A stretch of 64,000 nt of DNA. It comes from Peptostreptococcus sp. D1. GTDB taxonomy: Bacteria; Bacillota; Clostridia; Peptostreptococcales; Peptostreptococcaceae. Under the pieces are notes generated by a model, which saw only the letters and a list, made by a program, of their open reading frames with translations, had not been told where the DNA came from and did no database searches. Positions 54,346-64,000 of this stretch are shown in pieces. The first letter of the stretch is position 1. Every line of letters begins with the position of its first letter. Where the stretch lies: NCBI RefSeq assembly GCF_900112955.1, contig NZ_FONP01000003.1, positions 93,898 to 157,897 on the forward strand, read 5' to 3'. Position numbers and translations under genes: made by a program.

Positions 54346-54633
54346 ATGAAGCATATCGTATTATTTAAGTTTGAGGATAAATCAAAGCTATTGGAAGCTG
54401 GAAGCCTATTAAAAAAGATTTATGAAAAGCTGAAAAATGAGTATAAGGTAATTTTGGATTATGACTTTAAAGTAAATTGTCTTGATAATGATTCAAACAT
54501 GGACATAATACTTTTTGTCGAGCTTGCATCTGAGGCTGCTCTACCTGTGTATATCAATCATGATGAACACAAGCTATTCCTTGAAAGGTTTAAAGGACTT
54601 GGATTAATCTCCAAATCCGTAATCGATATTTAA
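54346..54633 (+). CDS. Dabb (stress-responsive A/B barrel) domain protein
   Basis: A 95-aa cytosolic protein. The start MKHIVLFKFED and the end VYINHDEHKLFLERF match the dimeric A/B-barrel Dabb fold (PF07876); such proteins are mostly of unknown function. GGAGGAAGC precedes the ATG at 54346, so the frame opening at 54334 is not used. Confidence 0.85.
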   Translation: MKHIVLFKFEDKSKLLEAGSLLKKIYEKLKNEYKVILDYDFKVNCLDNDSNMDIILFVELASEAALPVYINHDEHKLFLERFKGLGLISKSVIDI

Positions 54634-54641
54634 TCAAACAC

Positions 54642-54700
54642 AATACCGACTCCCAAATGCTAGAACAAAATTCTAATGCTTGGAAAGTCGGTATTTTTGT
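54642..54700. terminator. Bidirectional terminator
   Basis: AATACCGACT (54642-54651) pairs with AGTCGGTATT (54686-54695); an inner CCAAATGCTAGAA/TTCTAATGCTTGG step adds length, and TTTTTG follows. It serves the Dabb gene and, on the minus strand, copA. Confidence 0.85.
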
Positions 54701-54798
54701 ATTTATTACACTTTGCATATCTTTATTACAAGCTGTATGTTTTTTTATATGTTATACGTCTTTATTACATAGCTTGTGTTTTTTGTACATCATATGCT
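54701..54798 (-). repeat. Degenerate tandem copies of the copA 3' end
   Basis: A unit beginning TCTTTATTACA and ending ATATG-like occurs at 54719-54758 and at 54759-54797; a partial earlier copy starts near 54706. The rightmost copy is the coding end of copA including its stop; the others lie beyond. Confidence 0.75.
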
Positions 54799-57065
54799 TT
54801 AAAATATTTTAATCTAAGTGCGTTTGTAACAACACTAACAGATGAAAAGCTCATCGCAGCGGCTGCTATCATCGGATTAAGCAAAGGTCCACCTAAAATA
54901 TGAATTATTCCTGCGGCAAAAGGTATACCAATGACATTATATCCGAATGCCCAAAATAAATTCTGTTTTATATTTCTAATGGTTTCCTTGCTCAATTTTA
55001 TGGAATTGGCGACATTCATAAGGTTATTTCTCATCAATACAATGTCTGCCGATTCAATAGCCACATCAGTACCATTTCCAATCGCAATACCTAAATCTGC
55101 TTGAGCCAATGCTGGAGCATCATTGATTCCATCTCCAACCATGGCAACAAATTCATTTTCAGATTGGAAGGATTTAACTGCAGCTGACTTTTCATAAGGA
55201 AGAACCTCTGATTTGACAAGATCAATCCCCAACTCCTTAGCTATATTGTCGGCTGTTTTCTTGTTATCTCCAGTAATCATAGCAACCTTAATTCCCATGC
55301 CATGCAATTTTTCGATAGTCTTTTTCGAGCTTTCTTTGATTACATCCTCAACCTCAATCAATGCGTATAACTTTTTATCGATTGCGACGAACATTACTGT
55401 TTTTCCAAGCGATTCTTGTCTTTCTGCCAGCTTCGATATTTTATCTGAAATTTCAATGTTAAATTCGTCCATCAGCTTTCTATTACCTATTGAAATTTGT
55501 TTGTTATCTATTTCGGAACAGATTCCTTTACCTATTATATTTTTAAATTTATTTACATCTACCAAATCGACATTTTTTTCTTCGGCAAATTCTACAATAG
55601 AATCTGCAAGCGGATGTCCTGATTTTTTTTCTGATGATGCCACAAGAGTTAATAGATTTTCGATTGAAATATCCTTCTCTATTAGCTTTATATCTGTTAC
55701 TCTAGGCTTTCCTTCTGTCAAGGTTCCAGTTTTGTCAAATGCTACAAGTGTAATCTTGTGTGCCAACTCAAGAGAATCGCCACCCTTTATAAGTATTCCA
55801 TTGCTTGCTCCTATACCTGTGCCCACGAGAATTGCAGTAGGTGTAGCAAGTCCAAGAGCACATGGACAAGCAATGACAAGTACAGAAACAAAAATTGTAA
55901 GTGCAAATTCAAACGTTGACTTGCCTATAAAATACCAACCCAAGCCCGATACAAATGCTATTGCCATGACAACTGGTACGAATACACCAGAAACTCTATC
56001 AGCCAAATTTGCAATTGGAGCCTTTTTATTTTGTGCATCCTCAACTAGCCTTATGATTTGTGACAATACAGTATTCTTACCAATTTTTTCAGCCTTGAAT
56101 TTGATATATCCATTTTTATTTATGCTACCTCCAGTTACTATGTCTCCAATATTCTTTTCTACCGGAATGCTTTCTCCTGTCAGCATTGATTCGTCAACCG
56201 ACGAGCTTCCCTCAATTACAGTACCATCAACTGGAATTTTTTGACCTGGCTTCACTATGACTATGTCACCGATATTTACATTTTCCACAGCTATTTCCTT
56301 CTCGGCTCCATCTATCTCTATTATTGCAGTTTTTGCCTGTAGACTCATCAAGGATTTGATGGCATCAGAAGTTTTTTCCTTGCTTCTCGTCTCCAAGTAT
56401 TTTCCCAGCATTATCAAGGCAATTATTACTGCAACGCTTTCGTAGTATAGTGGTAGATGATTATGACTCTGCATCAGACTATGATGAAAATCATGGTCAA
56501 AGCCTAATCTATACGTATTAAAGGCACTGAACACGAATGCAGCCGTAGTTGATACCGCCACAAGCGAATCCATATTGGGGCTTGCGTTGAATAATGACAT
56601 AAAGCCCTTTGTATAAAACTTATTTCCAGTAATCATAACTGGTATGACCAACGCCAATTGCAGTAAAGCATGACTAAAGGGATTTTCTCTGTCGCTGATT
56701 ATTTGTGGCAGCTTAAGACCAACCATTGGTCCCATTGAAACCAACAAAAGTAATGAGGCAAAGATTATCGCCAATAAAAATCTATTGAATGATATACCTT
56801 TTTCGGTATCCTCATCATAATTTTTTTCAATTTCCATTGTAAATCCAACCTTTTTTACAGCATTTTCCAAATCATCTATCTCTACAAGCTTTGGATCATA
56901 CTCAACAATGGCTTTTTCAGTCGCTATATTTACACTTGCCGAAATGACTCCATCGATCTTTTTTAATGAACGTTCTGCCGATTTGGAGCAAGCAGCACAG
57001 CTCATACCCTTTACCACAAAGTCAATTTGCTTGAAGCCATCACTATTGAAGTTGTTCTTATTCAA
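54765..57065 (-). CDS. copA: Copper-exporting P1B-type ATPase CopA
   Basis: A 766-aa heavy-metal ATPase. One N-terminal HMA domain carries GMSCAAC (Cys23, Cys26); about eight membrane helices follow, with CPC in [11 protein letters not shown], the phosphorylation motif [13 protein letters not shown] and [11 protein letters not shown]. The TTG at 57065 is the chosen start because GGAGGGG lies 7 bases upstream; the frame continues to 57116. Exports Cu(I). No CopZ or CsoR is in the window, so it may stand alone. Confidence 0.95.
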   Translation of the reverse strand: MNKNNFNSDGFKQIDFVVKGMSCAACSKSAERSLKKIDGVISASVNIATEKAIVEYDPKLVEIDDLENAVKKVGFTMEIEKNYDEDTEKGISFNRFLLAIIFASLLLLVSMGPMVGLKLPQIISDRENPFSHALLQLALVIPVMITGNKFYTKGFMSLFNASPNMDSLVAVSTTAAFVFSAFNTYRLGFDHDFHHSLMQSHNHLPLYYESVAVIIALIMLGKYLETRSKEKTSDAIKSLMSLQAKTAIIEIDGAEKEIAVENVNIGDIVIVKPGQKIPVDGTVIEGSSSVDESMLTGESIPVEKNIGDIVTGGSINKNGYIKFKAEKIGKNTVLSQIIRLVEDAQNKKAPIANLADRVSGVFVPVVMAIAFVSGLGWYFIGKSTFEFALTIFVSVLVIACPCALGLATPTAILVGTGIGASNGILIKGGDSLELAHKITLVAFDKTGTLTEGKPRVTDIKLIEKDISIENLLTLVASSEKKSGHPLADSIVEFAEEKNVDLVDVNKFKNIIGKGICSEIDNKQISIGNRKLMDEFNIEISDKISKLAERQESLGKTVMFVAIDKKLYALIEVEDVIKESSKKTIEKLHGMGIKVAMITGDNKKTADNIAKELGIDLVKSEVLPYEKSAAVKSFQSENEFVAMVGDGINDAPALAQADLGIAIGNGTDVAIESADIVLMRNNLMNVANSIKLSKETIRNIKQNLFWAFGYNVIGIPFAAGIIHILGGPLLNPMIAAAAMSFSSVSVVTNALRLKYFKAYDVQKTQAM

Positions 57066-57323
57066 TTTAACACCCCTCCTCAATTGAAATTTATTATATG
57101 TATAATTATACCCCATTTTTTAAAAAATATCTAAATCTAATCCGTACTTATTTTCAATAGCTCTTATTGATCTTTATACTAATTATTGGCTAATTAATTT
57201 TTATCTGAATTATTATCTAGTTATTCTTTATTTGAATTATAGGCTACAATCTAATATAATATAGTTATGAAAATTATCCTTGTATTAAGGATACCCTATA
57301 ATAAAATACTATGGGAGGGAAAA

Positions 57324-57527
57324 ATGAGTAAAGCTACTAAAAATCTAATGTTGTTTATTGCACTTTTTTCAATAATTACTTCATCAGGAGCCTTGGCATA
57401 CAAATTGGTATTTAATCCCAAAATGCCTTGGTTTGTAATTATTGGTGGATTGTTTTGTGGATTGGTGCTGACATACCTTGTAAAATCATATGATTCGGAT
57501 GACGATTTCATGCCAAGGAACAAATAA
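57324..57527 (+). CDS. Small two-helix membrane protein, unknown
   Basis: A 67-aa protein with two hydrophobic helices (LMLFIALFSIITSSGALAYKLV region and PWFVIIGGLFCGLVLTYLV region, in part) and a Asp-rich tail. GGGAGG precedes the ATG; TATAAT at 57254-57259 is the likely -10. It ends in its own terminator. No family recognised. Confidence 0.7.
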   Translation: MSKATKNLMLFIALFSIITSSGALAYKLVFNPKMPWFVIIGGLFCGLVLTYLVKSYDSDDDFMPRNK

Positions 57528-57552
57528 AAAGCTATACATATAGCTTTTTTTT
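57528..57552 (+). terminator. Terminator of the small membrane protein gene
   Basis: AAAGCTA (57528-57534) pairs with TAGCTTT (57541-57547), followed by many T. Confidence 0.88.
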
Positions 57553-57663
57553 TGTTATACTTATTAAGTTATATCTATATACAGAATAATATTGATTCTT
57601 GAATTTGTTTTAAGACACCTTGAATTTATTTTAAAATATTATAATGTACAATTTTATAATATA

Positions 57664-57686
57664 TACCAAATTAATATAATTTGGTA
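57664..57686 (+). promoter_or_regulatory. Palindrome over a TATAAT, upstream of typA
   Basis: TACCAAATTA (57664-57673) and TAATTTGGTA (57677-57686) are perfect arms; TATAAT (57675-57680) spans the centre. Operator or promoter element; -35 is weak. Confidence 0.5.
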
Positions 57687-57792
57687 CAATAATTTACAAA
57701 CAGTCTAAATCTTAAAGTTTAATAATTTTACATATTATTTCTGTGAAAAAATATATTAATTTAAAAAATGAAAAAGTTAAGGAGCGTTTTAA

Positions 57793-59631
57793 GTGACAAG
57801 TACACATAATAAAATTATTAATATAGCAGTAATTGCCCACGTTGATGCTGGAAAATCTACACTTGTAGATGCATTTCTAAATCAGAGTGGAGTTTTTAGA
57901 GAAAATGAGGTTGTAAAAGACTGTGTTATGGACAGTAACGATTTGGAGCAGGAGAGAGGAATAACAATTTATTCAAAGAACTGTTCTATAAGACATGGTG
58001 ATTATAAGATCAACATAGTAGATACGCCAGGACATAGTGACTTCTCCTCTGAGGTTGAGAGAGTTTTGAAAACAGTTGATACAGTTATTCTACTGGTTGA
58101 TGCAACTGAAGGTCCAATGCCTCAAACGAGATTCGTGCTTCAAAAATCATTAGAGCAGGGTCTTAGACCGATACTATTTATAAACAAAATCGACAAAAAT
58201 GACCAGAGAGCCGAAGACGTCGTTAATGAAGTTTTTGACTTATTTGTAGAGCTTAATGCGACTGATGAGCAATGCGACTTCCCTATTGTTTATGGTATTG
58301 CAAAGCAAGGAATTGCAAAATTAGAAATGGAAGATGAAAGCACTGATTTATCACCACTTTTTGAAACTATAACAAACCATGCTGAAGCATACCCAGATTA
58401 TGATGAAGAACCACTGCAGGTACAGATTTCGGCATTGGCTTATGATGATTATATTGGTAGGCTTGGTATAGGTAGAGTTTTCAATGGCAAGCTTGATTCA
58501 TCTGTACAAATAAATATTTGCTCTGAGGGTGAAGAGCCTAGAAAGGGCAAAATCTCAAGGCTTCAAGTTTATGAAGGCTTGAAAACAGTCGAAACAAAGG
58601 AAGCATCAAGCGGTGAGATGGTCATTATTGCTGGTATTCCTGATATTTCTATTGGCGAAACAATTTGTGATTCCGATTCCAACCTTCCAATGGGTAAAAT
58701 ATTAATTGAAGAACCTACTCTATCAATGAATTTTATGGTAAATGATTCTCCATTTGTAGGTAGAAGTGGAAAATTTGTAACCACAAGACATATCAAAGAT
58801 AGATTGGAAAAGGAGCTTGAAGTCAATGTTGGTTTAAAGGTAGAGCCTTTGGATACAACAGATGGATATAAAGTTAGTGGCCGTGGAGAGCTACATCTAT
58901 CAATACTAATCGAAAATATGAGAAGAGAAGGCTATGAGCTTGGAGTTTCAAAGCCACAGGTATTGTTTAAAAAGGACGAAAATGGAAATACAATCGAGCC
59001 TATCGAAAGGGTAACTGTCAGCTGTCCTGAAGAGTATTCTGGTACCATTATCAACGATTTAAATATAAGAAAGGGTATGATGGAGTCTATGGATCTTATA
59101 GATGGATATGTGAAAATTCAGTACCTTGTACCTACTAGAGGCTTGCTTGGATACAGAAGTGAATTTATAAACTCAACTAGAGGCGAAGGTACTCTTCTTA
59201 CATCATTTGAAAGATATGAGGAATATAAGGGAGAAATACCTTCTAGATTAAACGGAGTATTGATATCTCAGGCAAATGGAAAAACAATGGGATATGCACT
59301 GAATGCACTTTCTTCTCGTGGAGTTTTATTTGTAAATCCAGGTGTTGATGTGTATGAGGGTATGATTATTGGTATAAACTCAAGAAAAGAGGATATGGTG
59401 GTAAATCCTACAAAGAACAAAAAAATGAGTAACGTTAGAGCTTCTGGCTCAGATGACGCTATTAAACTTTCACCACCTAGAATCTTTACCCTTGAAGAGT
59501 CCTTGGAATTTATTGAAGATGATGAATTAGTTGAAGTTACGCCTGATTCGATAAGACTAAGAAAAAAAATATTGAATGAAAATGATAGAATAAAATACAA
59601 TAGATCCATCTCTAATAAGATTTTAGAATAG
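57793..59631 (+). CDS. typA: GTPase TypA/BipA
   Basis: A 612-aa ribosome-associated GTPase of the EF-G superfamily, important in stress and 50S maturation. G1 is [10 protein letters not shown]3 DTPGHSDF, G4 NKIDKND. EF-G-like domains and a TypA-specific C-terminus ([24 protein letters not shown] text [14 protein letters not shown]) follow. The GTG start follows AAGGAG by 7-8 bases. Transcribed alone on the plus strand. Confidence 0.95.
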   Translation: MTSTHNKIINIAVIAHVDAGKSTLVDAFLNQSGVFRENEVVKDCVMDSNDLEQERGITIYSKNCSIRHGDYKINIVDTPGHSDFSSEVERVLKTVDTVILLVDATEGPMPQTRFVLQKSLEQGLRPILFINKIDKNDQRAEDVVNEVFDLFVELNATDEQCDFPIVYGIAKQGIAKLEMEDESTDLSPLFETITNHAEAYPDYDEEPLQVQISALAYDDYIGRLGIGRVFNGKLDSSVQINICSEGEEPRKGKISRLQVYEGLKTVETKEASSGEMVIIAGIPDISIGETICDSDSNLPMGKILIEEPTLSMNFMVNDSPFVGRSGKFVTTRHIKDRLEKELEVNVGLKVEPLDTTDGYKVSGRGELHLSILIENMRREGYELGVSKPQVLFKKDENGNTIEPIERVTVSCPEEYSGTIINDLNIRKGMMESMDLIDGYVKIQYLVPTRGLLGYRSEFINSTRGEGTLLTSFERYEEYKGEIPSRLNGVLISQANGKTMGYALNALSSRGVLFVNPGVDVYEGMIIGINSRKEDMVVNPTKNKKMSNVRASGSDDAIKLSPPRIFTLEESLEFIEDDELVEVTPDSIRLRKKILNENDRIKYNRSISNKILE

Positions 59632-59738
59632 AGCAAAAAAATATTATTTACAATAATTTGATTGTATAATGTTTGGATATTAAGAATATTACACAATCAT
59701 TTTTATGAAACTGTGAAAAAGGTCTGTAAATTAAAATC

Positions 59739-59782
59739 AAAAATAGCCTTCTATGGTACAATTATCATAGGAGGCTATTTTT
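59739..59782. terminator. Hairpin downstream of typA
   Basis: A 17-bp stem (59739-59755 with 59766-59782, one mismatch) followed by T. Likely typA terminator. Confidence 0.78.
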
Positions 59783-59788
59783 ATGGCA

Positions 59789-59824
59789 AAAATGTATGTA
59801 AGAAGTTTTTCCTACATACATTTT
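59789..59824. terminator. Hairpin serving glnS
   Basis: Perfect 12-bp arms AAAATGTATGTA/TACATACATTTT (59789-59800, 59813-59824) with T-run on the minus strand, 52 bp from the glnS stop. Confidence 0.78.
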
Positions 59825-59875
59825 ACTATTTATTGTTTATTCATTATCTACTGTCCGTTATTAATTGATTTTTTA

Positions 59876-61540
59876 TTATTTATTTGGTTTAAATGAGCTC
59901 TTCAAAGGTACTATTCTATTAAATACCAAATTGTCTTTTGTAGAATATTTTGAGTCAACACAGTAGAACCCATTTCTGATAAACTGGAATTTGTCGTTTT
60001 TCTTTGCATTCTCAGTTGCTGAAACTTCTACAAATCCGTTCTTAACAATCAATGAATTGCTATTTATCTGTTCTAAGAAGTGCTTGCCTTCATTTTCTGG
60101 CTCATCATCTAAAATTAATGGCTCATATAATCTAAATTCTGCAGGCTTGCAGTTGTTTGCATCTACCCAATGGATTGTAGCTTTGACCTTTCTCCCTTCA
60201 AATCCTGATCCACTTTTCGTAGCTGGGTCATAAGTGCAATGTATCTCGATAACCTCGCCATTTTCATCTTTTATTACATCGTTGCATTTGACATAATAAC
60301 CACCCTTTAGTCTAACTTCATTTCCAGGGAAAAGTCTAAAATATTTCTTTACTGGAACTTCCATAAAATCATCTCTCTCTACATACAATTCTCTTGAAAA
60401 TGAAACAAATCTTTTACCCATTTCTTCATTTTTGGCATTGTTTTCTATCTCGATAAGCTCTGATTCACCCTCAGGATAATTTGTGATAACCAGCTTTAAT
60501 GGATTGATTATCGCCATCGCCAAAGGAGCCTTCATCTGAAGATCCTCTCTCAAGAAGTAATCAAGCATCTGACTATCTACAGTAGAATCAGCCTTTGAAA
60601 TTCCTATTTCAGAACAGAAGCTTCTTATTGATTCTGGAGTATAGCCACGTCTTCTCAAGCCTGAAATAGTAGGCATACGAGGATCATCCCAGCCATCAGT
60701 TATTCCTTCATCCACAAGCTGTTTTAATTTTCTTTTAGACATAACAGTATTCGTCATGTTCAATCTAGCAAATTCTATCTGTCTTGGAATGGCTTCCATT
60801 TCACATTCTCTCACAGTCCAATCATAAAATGGTCTTTGGTCTTCAAATTCTAGAGTACAAATAGAATGTGTAATCTTTTCAATTGCGTCTTCAAGTGGGT
60901 GAGCAAATGCATACATAGGATAAATACACCATTTATCACCAGTATTATGATGAGTAGAATGGGAAATTCTATATATAACAGGATCTCTTAGATTGATGTT
61001 TGGAGATGCCATATCAATTTTCGCCCTAAGAACCTTCTCCCCATCCTTAAATTCACCGGCTCTCATTCTCTTGAATAAATCTAAGTTCTCTTCTATCGTT
61101 CTATTTCTATATGGACTTTCTTTACCAGGCTCTTTAAGAGTTCCTCTGTATTCTCTGATTTCATCGGCACTCAAATCGTCAACATATGCCAACCCCTTAT
61201 TTATCAAAAGAACTGCCCTATCATGCATTTCTTCAAAATAGTTGGATGCAAAATGTAGTTCATCCCAACCAAAGCCCAACCATTCAACATCATTTTTTAT
61301 CGATTCAACATATTCAATGTCTTCTTTAGCTGGGTTTGTATCATCAAATCTCAAATTCACTCTTCCATCAAACTCCCTTGCAAGACCAAAATTTAGACAT
61401 ATACTCTTTGCGTGACCAATATGTAGATATCCATTTGGCTCTGGCGGAAACCTGGTTATTATACTATCATGTTTCTTATTTTCTAAATCGTCTATCACTA
61501 TATTTCTAATAAAATTTGAATTTTCTCTTTCAAACGACAT
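59876..61540 (-). CDS. glnS: Glutaminyl-tRNA synthetase
   Basis: A 554-aa class I synthetase charging tRNA-Gln directly. HIGH motif is [15 protein letters not shown] near residue 30 and the KMSKS counterpart is VMSKRK near residue 263. The C-terminal beta-barrel anticodon domains are complete. Most Firmicutes lack GlnRS and use GatCAB; a GlnRS here points to acquisition, probably from a proteobacterial-like source (inference). GGAGG precedes the ATG. Monocistronic with the 59789 hairpin as its end. Confidence 0.95.
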   Translation of the reverse strand: MSFERENSNFIRNIVIDDLENKKHDSIITRFPPEPNGYLHIGHAKSICLNFGLAREFDGRVNLRFDDTNPAKEDIEYVESIKNDVEWLGFGWDELHFASNYFEEMHDRAVLLINKGLAYVDDLSADEIREYRGTLKEPGKESPYRNRTIEENLDLFKRMRAGEFKDGEKVLRAKIDMASPNINLRDPVIYRISHSTHHNTGDKWCIYPMYAFAHPLEDAIEKITHSICTLEFEDQRPFYDWTVRECEMEAIPRQIEFARLNMTNTVMSKRKLKQLVDEGITDGWDDPRMPTISGLRRRGYTPESIRSFCSEIGISKADSTVDSQMLDYFLREDLQMKAPLAMAIINPLKLVITNYPEGESELIEIENNAKNEEMGKRFVSFSRELYVERDDFMEVPVKKYFRLFPGNEVRLKGGYYVKCNDVIKDENGEVIEIHCTYDPATKSGSGFEGRKVKATIHWVDANNCKPAEFRLYEPLILDDEPENEGKHFLEQINSNSLIVKNGFVEVSATENAKKNDKFQFIRNGFYCVDSKYSTKDNLVFNRIVPLKSSFKPNK

Positions 61541-61615
61541 AGGAAACCTCCATTCTTTTTATTCTAGTAATATTTTATAGCATATCTAAGAAAAAATAAA
61601 GTGTTTTCAACAACT

Positions 61616-62194
61616 TTAAGATTGCATTTTTATTTCATTGTCAAATATCTCTATTGTTTTTTTCTGGATTTCTTCAATTTGTTTCAAATCATCTCCATCA
61701 TATTGTCCATCTTTTCCCAATTGCAAACCAGTTTTGATATTTGATAAGATTTCGATCATTTTTTGTATATTGCTCTCAATATTTTTTTCGTTATTCTTTA
61801 CCCTTTCAAAATAAGCATTGTCATTTTTATCCTTTTTTGAAAGCTCCTCCTTGTTGAATTCCATCTGCTCTATAACCTTGCTTACCTTTATGTTTTTTAT
61901 TTCTTCAATCTTTATTTCAAGCTTGTCTATCTGATTTGATACTACTTTCCCACTCACCTTGTAGTTATTATCTTTAATAGCTATCAAAAATTCACCCAAG
62001 AATTCAGAGTACCAGTTATATCCTGAATTAAGTAAACCATTATTATATATAGAATACTCAATCTCATTTTCTTTATTAGACCCTGTATTCATTCTTTGAT
62101 CCTGATAAACCTCTTCAGCACACCCTGTCAAATATCCCGATATGAGCAATAAGGATATAAAAAGAAAAAACGACTTTTTATTTATTTTTTTCAT
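61616..62194 (-). CDS. Lipoprotein with coiled-coil-like helices, unknown
   Basis: A 192-aa exported lipoprotein. Signal peptide with lipobox LTGC (Cys about residue 25). The remainder is charged and mostly helical (repeated Lys/Glu/Ile/Asn), possibly a helical bundle. The ATG at 62194 is chosen because GAGGAG lies 8 bases upstream; the frame opens further to 62269. No recognised domain. It sits between glnS and miaB. Confidence 0.75.
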   Translation of the reverse strand: MKKINKKSFFLFISLLLISGYLTGCAEEVYQDQRMNTGSNKENEIEYSIYNNGLLNSGYNWYSEFLGEFLIAIKDNNYKVSGKVVSNQIDKLEIKIEEIKNIKVSKVIEQMEFNKEELSKKDKNDNAYFERVKNNEKNIESNIQKMIEILSNIKTGLQLGKDGQYDGDDLKQIEEIQKKTIEIFDNEIKMQS

Positions 62195-62256
62195 ATATAA
62201 CTCCTCTAACAAATTATTGATAAATATTTCCTTAAAGCTATTATACATCATTTGCC

Positions 62257-62372
62257 AAATTGTTTCCACAAATCAATTACTTGTTTCTAATAAAGAAACT
62301 ATTTTATTTCCACAAGACAGCTATTTATTTAAATAAAGCGACAATTTGCTTCAACAAATCAATCATTACGTA
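62257..62372 (-). repeat. Degenerate tandem repeat downstream of miaB
   Basis: Three units (62257-62300, 62301-62342, 62343-62372) share TTTCCACAA-like cores spaced 44 and 42 bp apart. They lie between the miaB stop and the lipoprotein start. Confidence 0.65.
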
Positions 62373-62374
62373 CC

Positions 62375-63823
62375 TTATCTCAAAATCTCGACAAGCTCTC
62401 CGTTCAATGAAAAAGACTTTGGATCAGTTATCCTCACATTTACCAATTTTCCTACCAGACTTTCGTTACCACCTGAGAAATTAACAGTTTTATTTTGTCT
62501 AGTCTTTCCAGAATAAATATCAGCCACTTTCTTAGAAGCACCCTCTACTAGAACTTCAACTATTTCACCCATATATTTCGAATTCATCTCTCCTGAAATT
62601 CTATTCACAGCCTCTAATACTCTGTCAAACCTTTGATGTTTAATATCTTCTGGTATTTGATTCTCCATTGTTGCAGCAGGAGTTCCACGTCTCTTTGAAT
62701 AAATAAATGTAAATGCAGAATCATATCTCACTGCTTCTACAATATCAATGGTATCATCTACATCTGACTCAGTTTCGCCAGGAAATCCGATCATTATATC
62801 TGTTGAAAAAGCCATGCCAGGAACTTCTTTTTTTGCCTTTTCTATTATTTTCAAATAGTCCTCCTTTGAGTAATGTCTATTCATCTTTTTCAGGAGTGAT
62901 GTTGACCCAGATTGAAATGGTAAATGCAGAAATTCACACACTTTTTCACAATCTCTAATCGCATAAATAACCTCATCAGAAATGTCCTTTGGATGAGAGG
63001 TCATAAATCTAATTCTCTCTAATCCATCAATTTCATTCACTTTTCTAAGCAAGGTTGCAAAATCAATTCTATCATCCTCATTCAAAGTTTTCCCATATGA
63101 GTTTACATTTTGCCCCAAAAGAGTTACCTCCTTAACACCACTTTCAACCAATTCTTTTATTTCATTGATTATATCGTTGTAATGTCGACTTCTTTCTCTT
63201 CCTCGAGTATACGGTACAATACAATATGTACAGAAATTGTTACACCCATACATAATGTTTACAAATGCTTTCACTGAGAACTTTCTATTGCTTTTTAATC
63301 CCTCTACAACTTCACCATCAACATCCCAAACATCGACCAGCATACTGTCACCAGAAAAGGTTTCGGATAAAAGTTCTGGAAATTTGTACAGGTTGTGTGT
63401 TCCAAAAATTAGATCCACATGACTGTATTTTTTCTTGATTTCTTCAACTACGTGAGGCTGCTGCATCATACAACCACACACAACAATCTTCATATTTGGA
63501 TTTCTTTTTTTAATGTTTTTTAGATGCCCAAGATTTCCGTAAACCTTTAATTCGGCGTTTTCTCTAACTGCACAAGTGTTGTATATTACAATATCAGCTT
63601 GATCCTCTGAAATACCTTGTGAGTATCCCATTGCCTCTAACATCGATATTAGCATTTCGGAATCGTGCTCATTCATCTGACATCCGAATGTAGAGCATAG
63701 CCATGATTTCCTTTTACCTGTTTTATTAAATTCATCTTCATTCATTCTATGTATACGCTCAATAAATTCTTCCTGAGCTTCTATTTTTTCTTTTGGTACT
63801 TCTACCTGTTTTCTCTTTGACAC
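62375..63823 (-). CDS. miaB: tRNA methylthiotransferase MiaB
   Basis: A 482-aa radical-SAM enzyme that methylthiolates isopentenyl-A37 in tRNA. UPF0004 domain with three Cys (STFGCQMN, NTCAVRE, VCGCMMQ), radical-SAM motif CNNFCTYC (CxxxCxxC), and C-terminal TRAM-like end (GKTRQNKTVNF). The GTG at 63823 is favoured: AGGAG lies 7 bases upstream, and the GTG is only 1 base past the stop of the upstream regulator gene. Pairs functionally with miaA at 38024. Confidence 0.95.
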   Translation of the reverse strand: MSKRKQVEVPKEKIEAQEEFIERIHRMNEDEFNKTGKRKSWLCSTFGCQMNEHDSEMLISMLEAMGYSQGISEDQADIVIYNTCAVRENAELKVYGNLGHLKNIKKRNPNMKIVVCGCMMQQPHVVEEIKKKYSHVDLIFGTHNLYKFPELLSETFSGDSMLVDVWDVDGEVVEGLKSNRKFSVKAFVNIMYGCNNFCTYCIVPYTRGRERSRHYNDIINEIKELVESGVKEVTLLGQNVNSYGKTLNEDDRIDFATLLRKVNEIDGLERIRFMTSHPKDISDEVIYAIRDCEKVCEFLHLPFQSGSTSLLKKMNRHYSKEDYLKIIEKAKKEVPGMAFSTDIMIGFPGETESDVDDTIDIVEAVRYDSAFTFIYSKRRGTPAATMENQIPEDIKHQRFDRVLEAVNRISGEMNSKYMGEIVEVLVEGASKKVADIYSGKTRQNKTVNFSGGNESLVGKLVNVRITDPKSFSLNGELVEILR

Positions 63824-63824
63824 G

Positions 63825-64000
63825 TTATTTCTCCTCTTCATTAATAATTTCTACAACATCTTCTATTTTGCAGTCTAATTCTTTACAGATTTTATCAATA
63901 ACGGTTAATGTTACTGATTTATTTTTATTTAATTTTGCTAATGTTGTATTGCTCATTTTACATTTTCTTGCTAATTCTGTTCTTTTTACGTTCCTTTCAA
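63825..64000 (-). CDS. Xre-family helix-turn-helix protein, C-terminal part (cut by window edge)
   Basis: The minus strand is open from base 64000 (two bases of a partial codon, then KRTELARKCKMSNTTLAKL) to a TAA at 63827-63825. The visible 57 residues fit a Cro/C1-type HTH_26 regulator (RTELARKCKMSNTTLAKLNK, ICKELDCKIEDVVE). The start lies outside the window. It ends 1 bp before the miaB GTG, so the two should be co-translated. Small Xre proteins of this kind often sit beside modification or mobile genes; nothing of that sort is visible here. Confidence 0.85.
   Translation of the reverse strand, partial: ERNVKRTELARKCKMSNTTLAKLNKNKSVTLTVIDKICKELDCKIEDVVEIINEEEK

Noticed and set aside
55213..56244. 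Long open frame opposite copA
   Set aside because: It is antisense to the conserved copA coding sequence, lacks a ribosome binding site and has a low-complexity Ser/Phe/Ile composition.
1..64000. tRNA, rRNA, SRP or tmRNA genes
   Set aside because: No TPsiC-arm (GGTTCGAATCC-like) or other diagnostic sequence was seen on either strand.

Overview
This 64 kb window is a chromosome segment from an AT-rich (about 30% G+C by eye) Gram-positive anaerobe, most likely a member of the Clostridia close to the Peptostreptococcaceae. The evidence is strong GGAGG-type ribosome binding sites, class III anaerobic ribonucleotide reductase as the only RNR seen, a surface protein with three cell-wall-binding 2 (CWB2) repeats, the clostridial order mutS-mutL-miaA-(methionine gamma-lyase family), a YtrA-type GntR/ABC operon, and a TPP riboswitch in front of a thiamine-precursor uptake operon. 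The family assignment is inference. No rRNA, tRNA, CRISPR array, prophage or intact insertion sequence was recognised.

Layout, left to right. 0-2.7 kb: end of adenosine deaminase, an Mrp-type Fe-S carrier ATPase, a small Sm/Hfq-like protein (minus strand), a NUDIX hydrolase and a GIY-YIG protein. 2.7-7.2 kb: a five-gene GntR/ABC-transporter operon behind a promoter embedded in a nested palindrome. 7.2-16.1 kb: a DUF3810-like membrane protein, a split chromate transporter, a TPR/Sel1 protein, CorA, a methyltransferase-like protein, phosphoglucomutase and a YihY membrane protein. 16.4-22.3 kb: a DnaQ-like exonuclease with BRCT-like C-terminal regions, an alpha/beta hydrolase, then a compact run of a small membrane protein, a TIGR04282-type transferase, an unusual APH-type kinase, a TIGR04283-type glycosyltransferase and a YbaK-domain protein. 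22.7-28.9 kb: a YitT membrane protein, the CWB2 surface protein, threonine aldolase and a DegV fatty-acid-binding protein.

From 29 to 64 kb most genes lie on the minus strand: an HExxH membrane protein coupled to trmB, an IscA-like protein, nrdDG under a pair of NrdR-like boxes, a decayed DpnII-type restriction-modification system, the mutS-mutL-miaA-YnbB run, a riboswitch-controlled thiamine-precursor ABC transporter, a CoA-type NUDIX hydrolase, a serine recombinase with an altered nucleophile position, an ABC-F protein, a two-component system placed directly upstream of an NCS2 purine permease, CopA, then (plus strand) TypA, and finally GlnRS, a lipoprotein, MiaB and the end of a small Xre-type regulator. 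A recurring oddity in this half is short (about 20-45 bp), degenerate tandem repeats just downstream of minus-strand genes. In two cases (miaA, copA) the unit is a copy of the gene's own 3' end.

Functionally the window is mainly housekeeping: nucleotide metabolism, tRNA modification, mismatch repair, metal and vitamin transport. Accessory interest lies in the GntR/ABC operon, the transferase/kinase cluster, the surface protein and its possible link to the two-component system, the dead restriction-modification genes and the repeat pattern.
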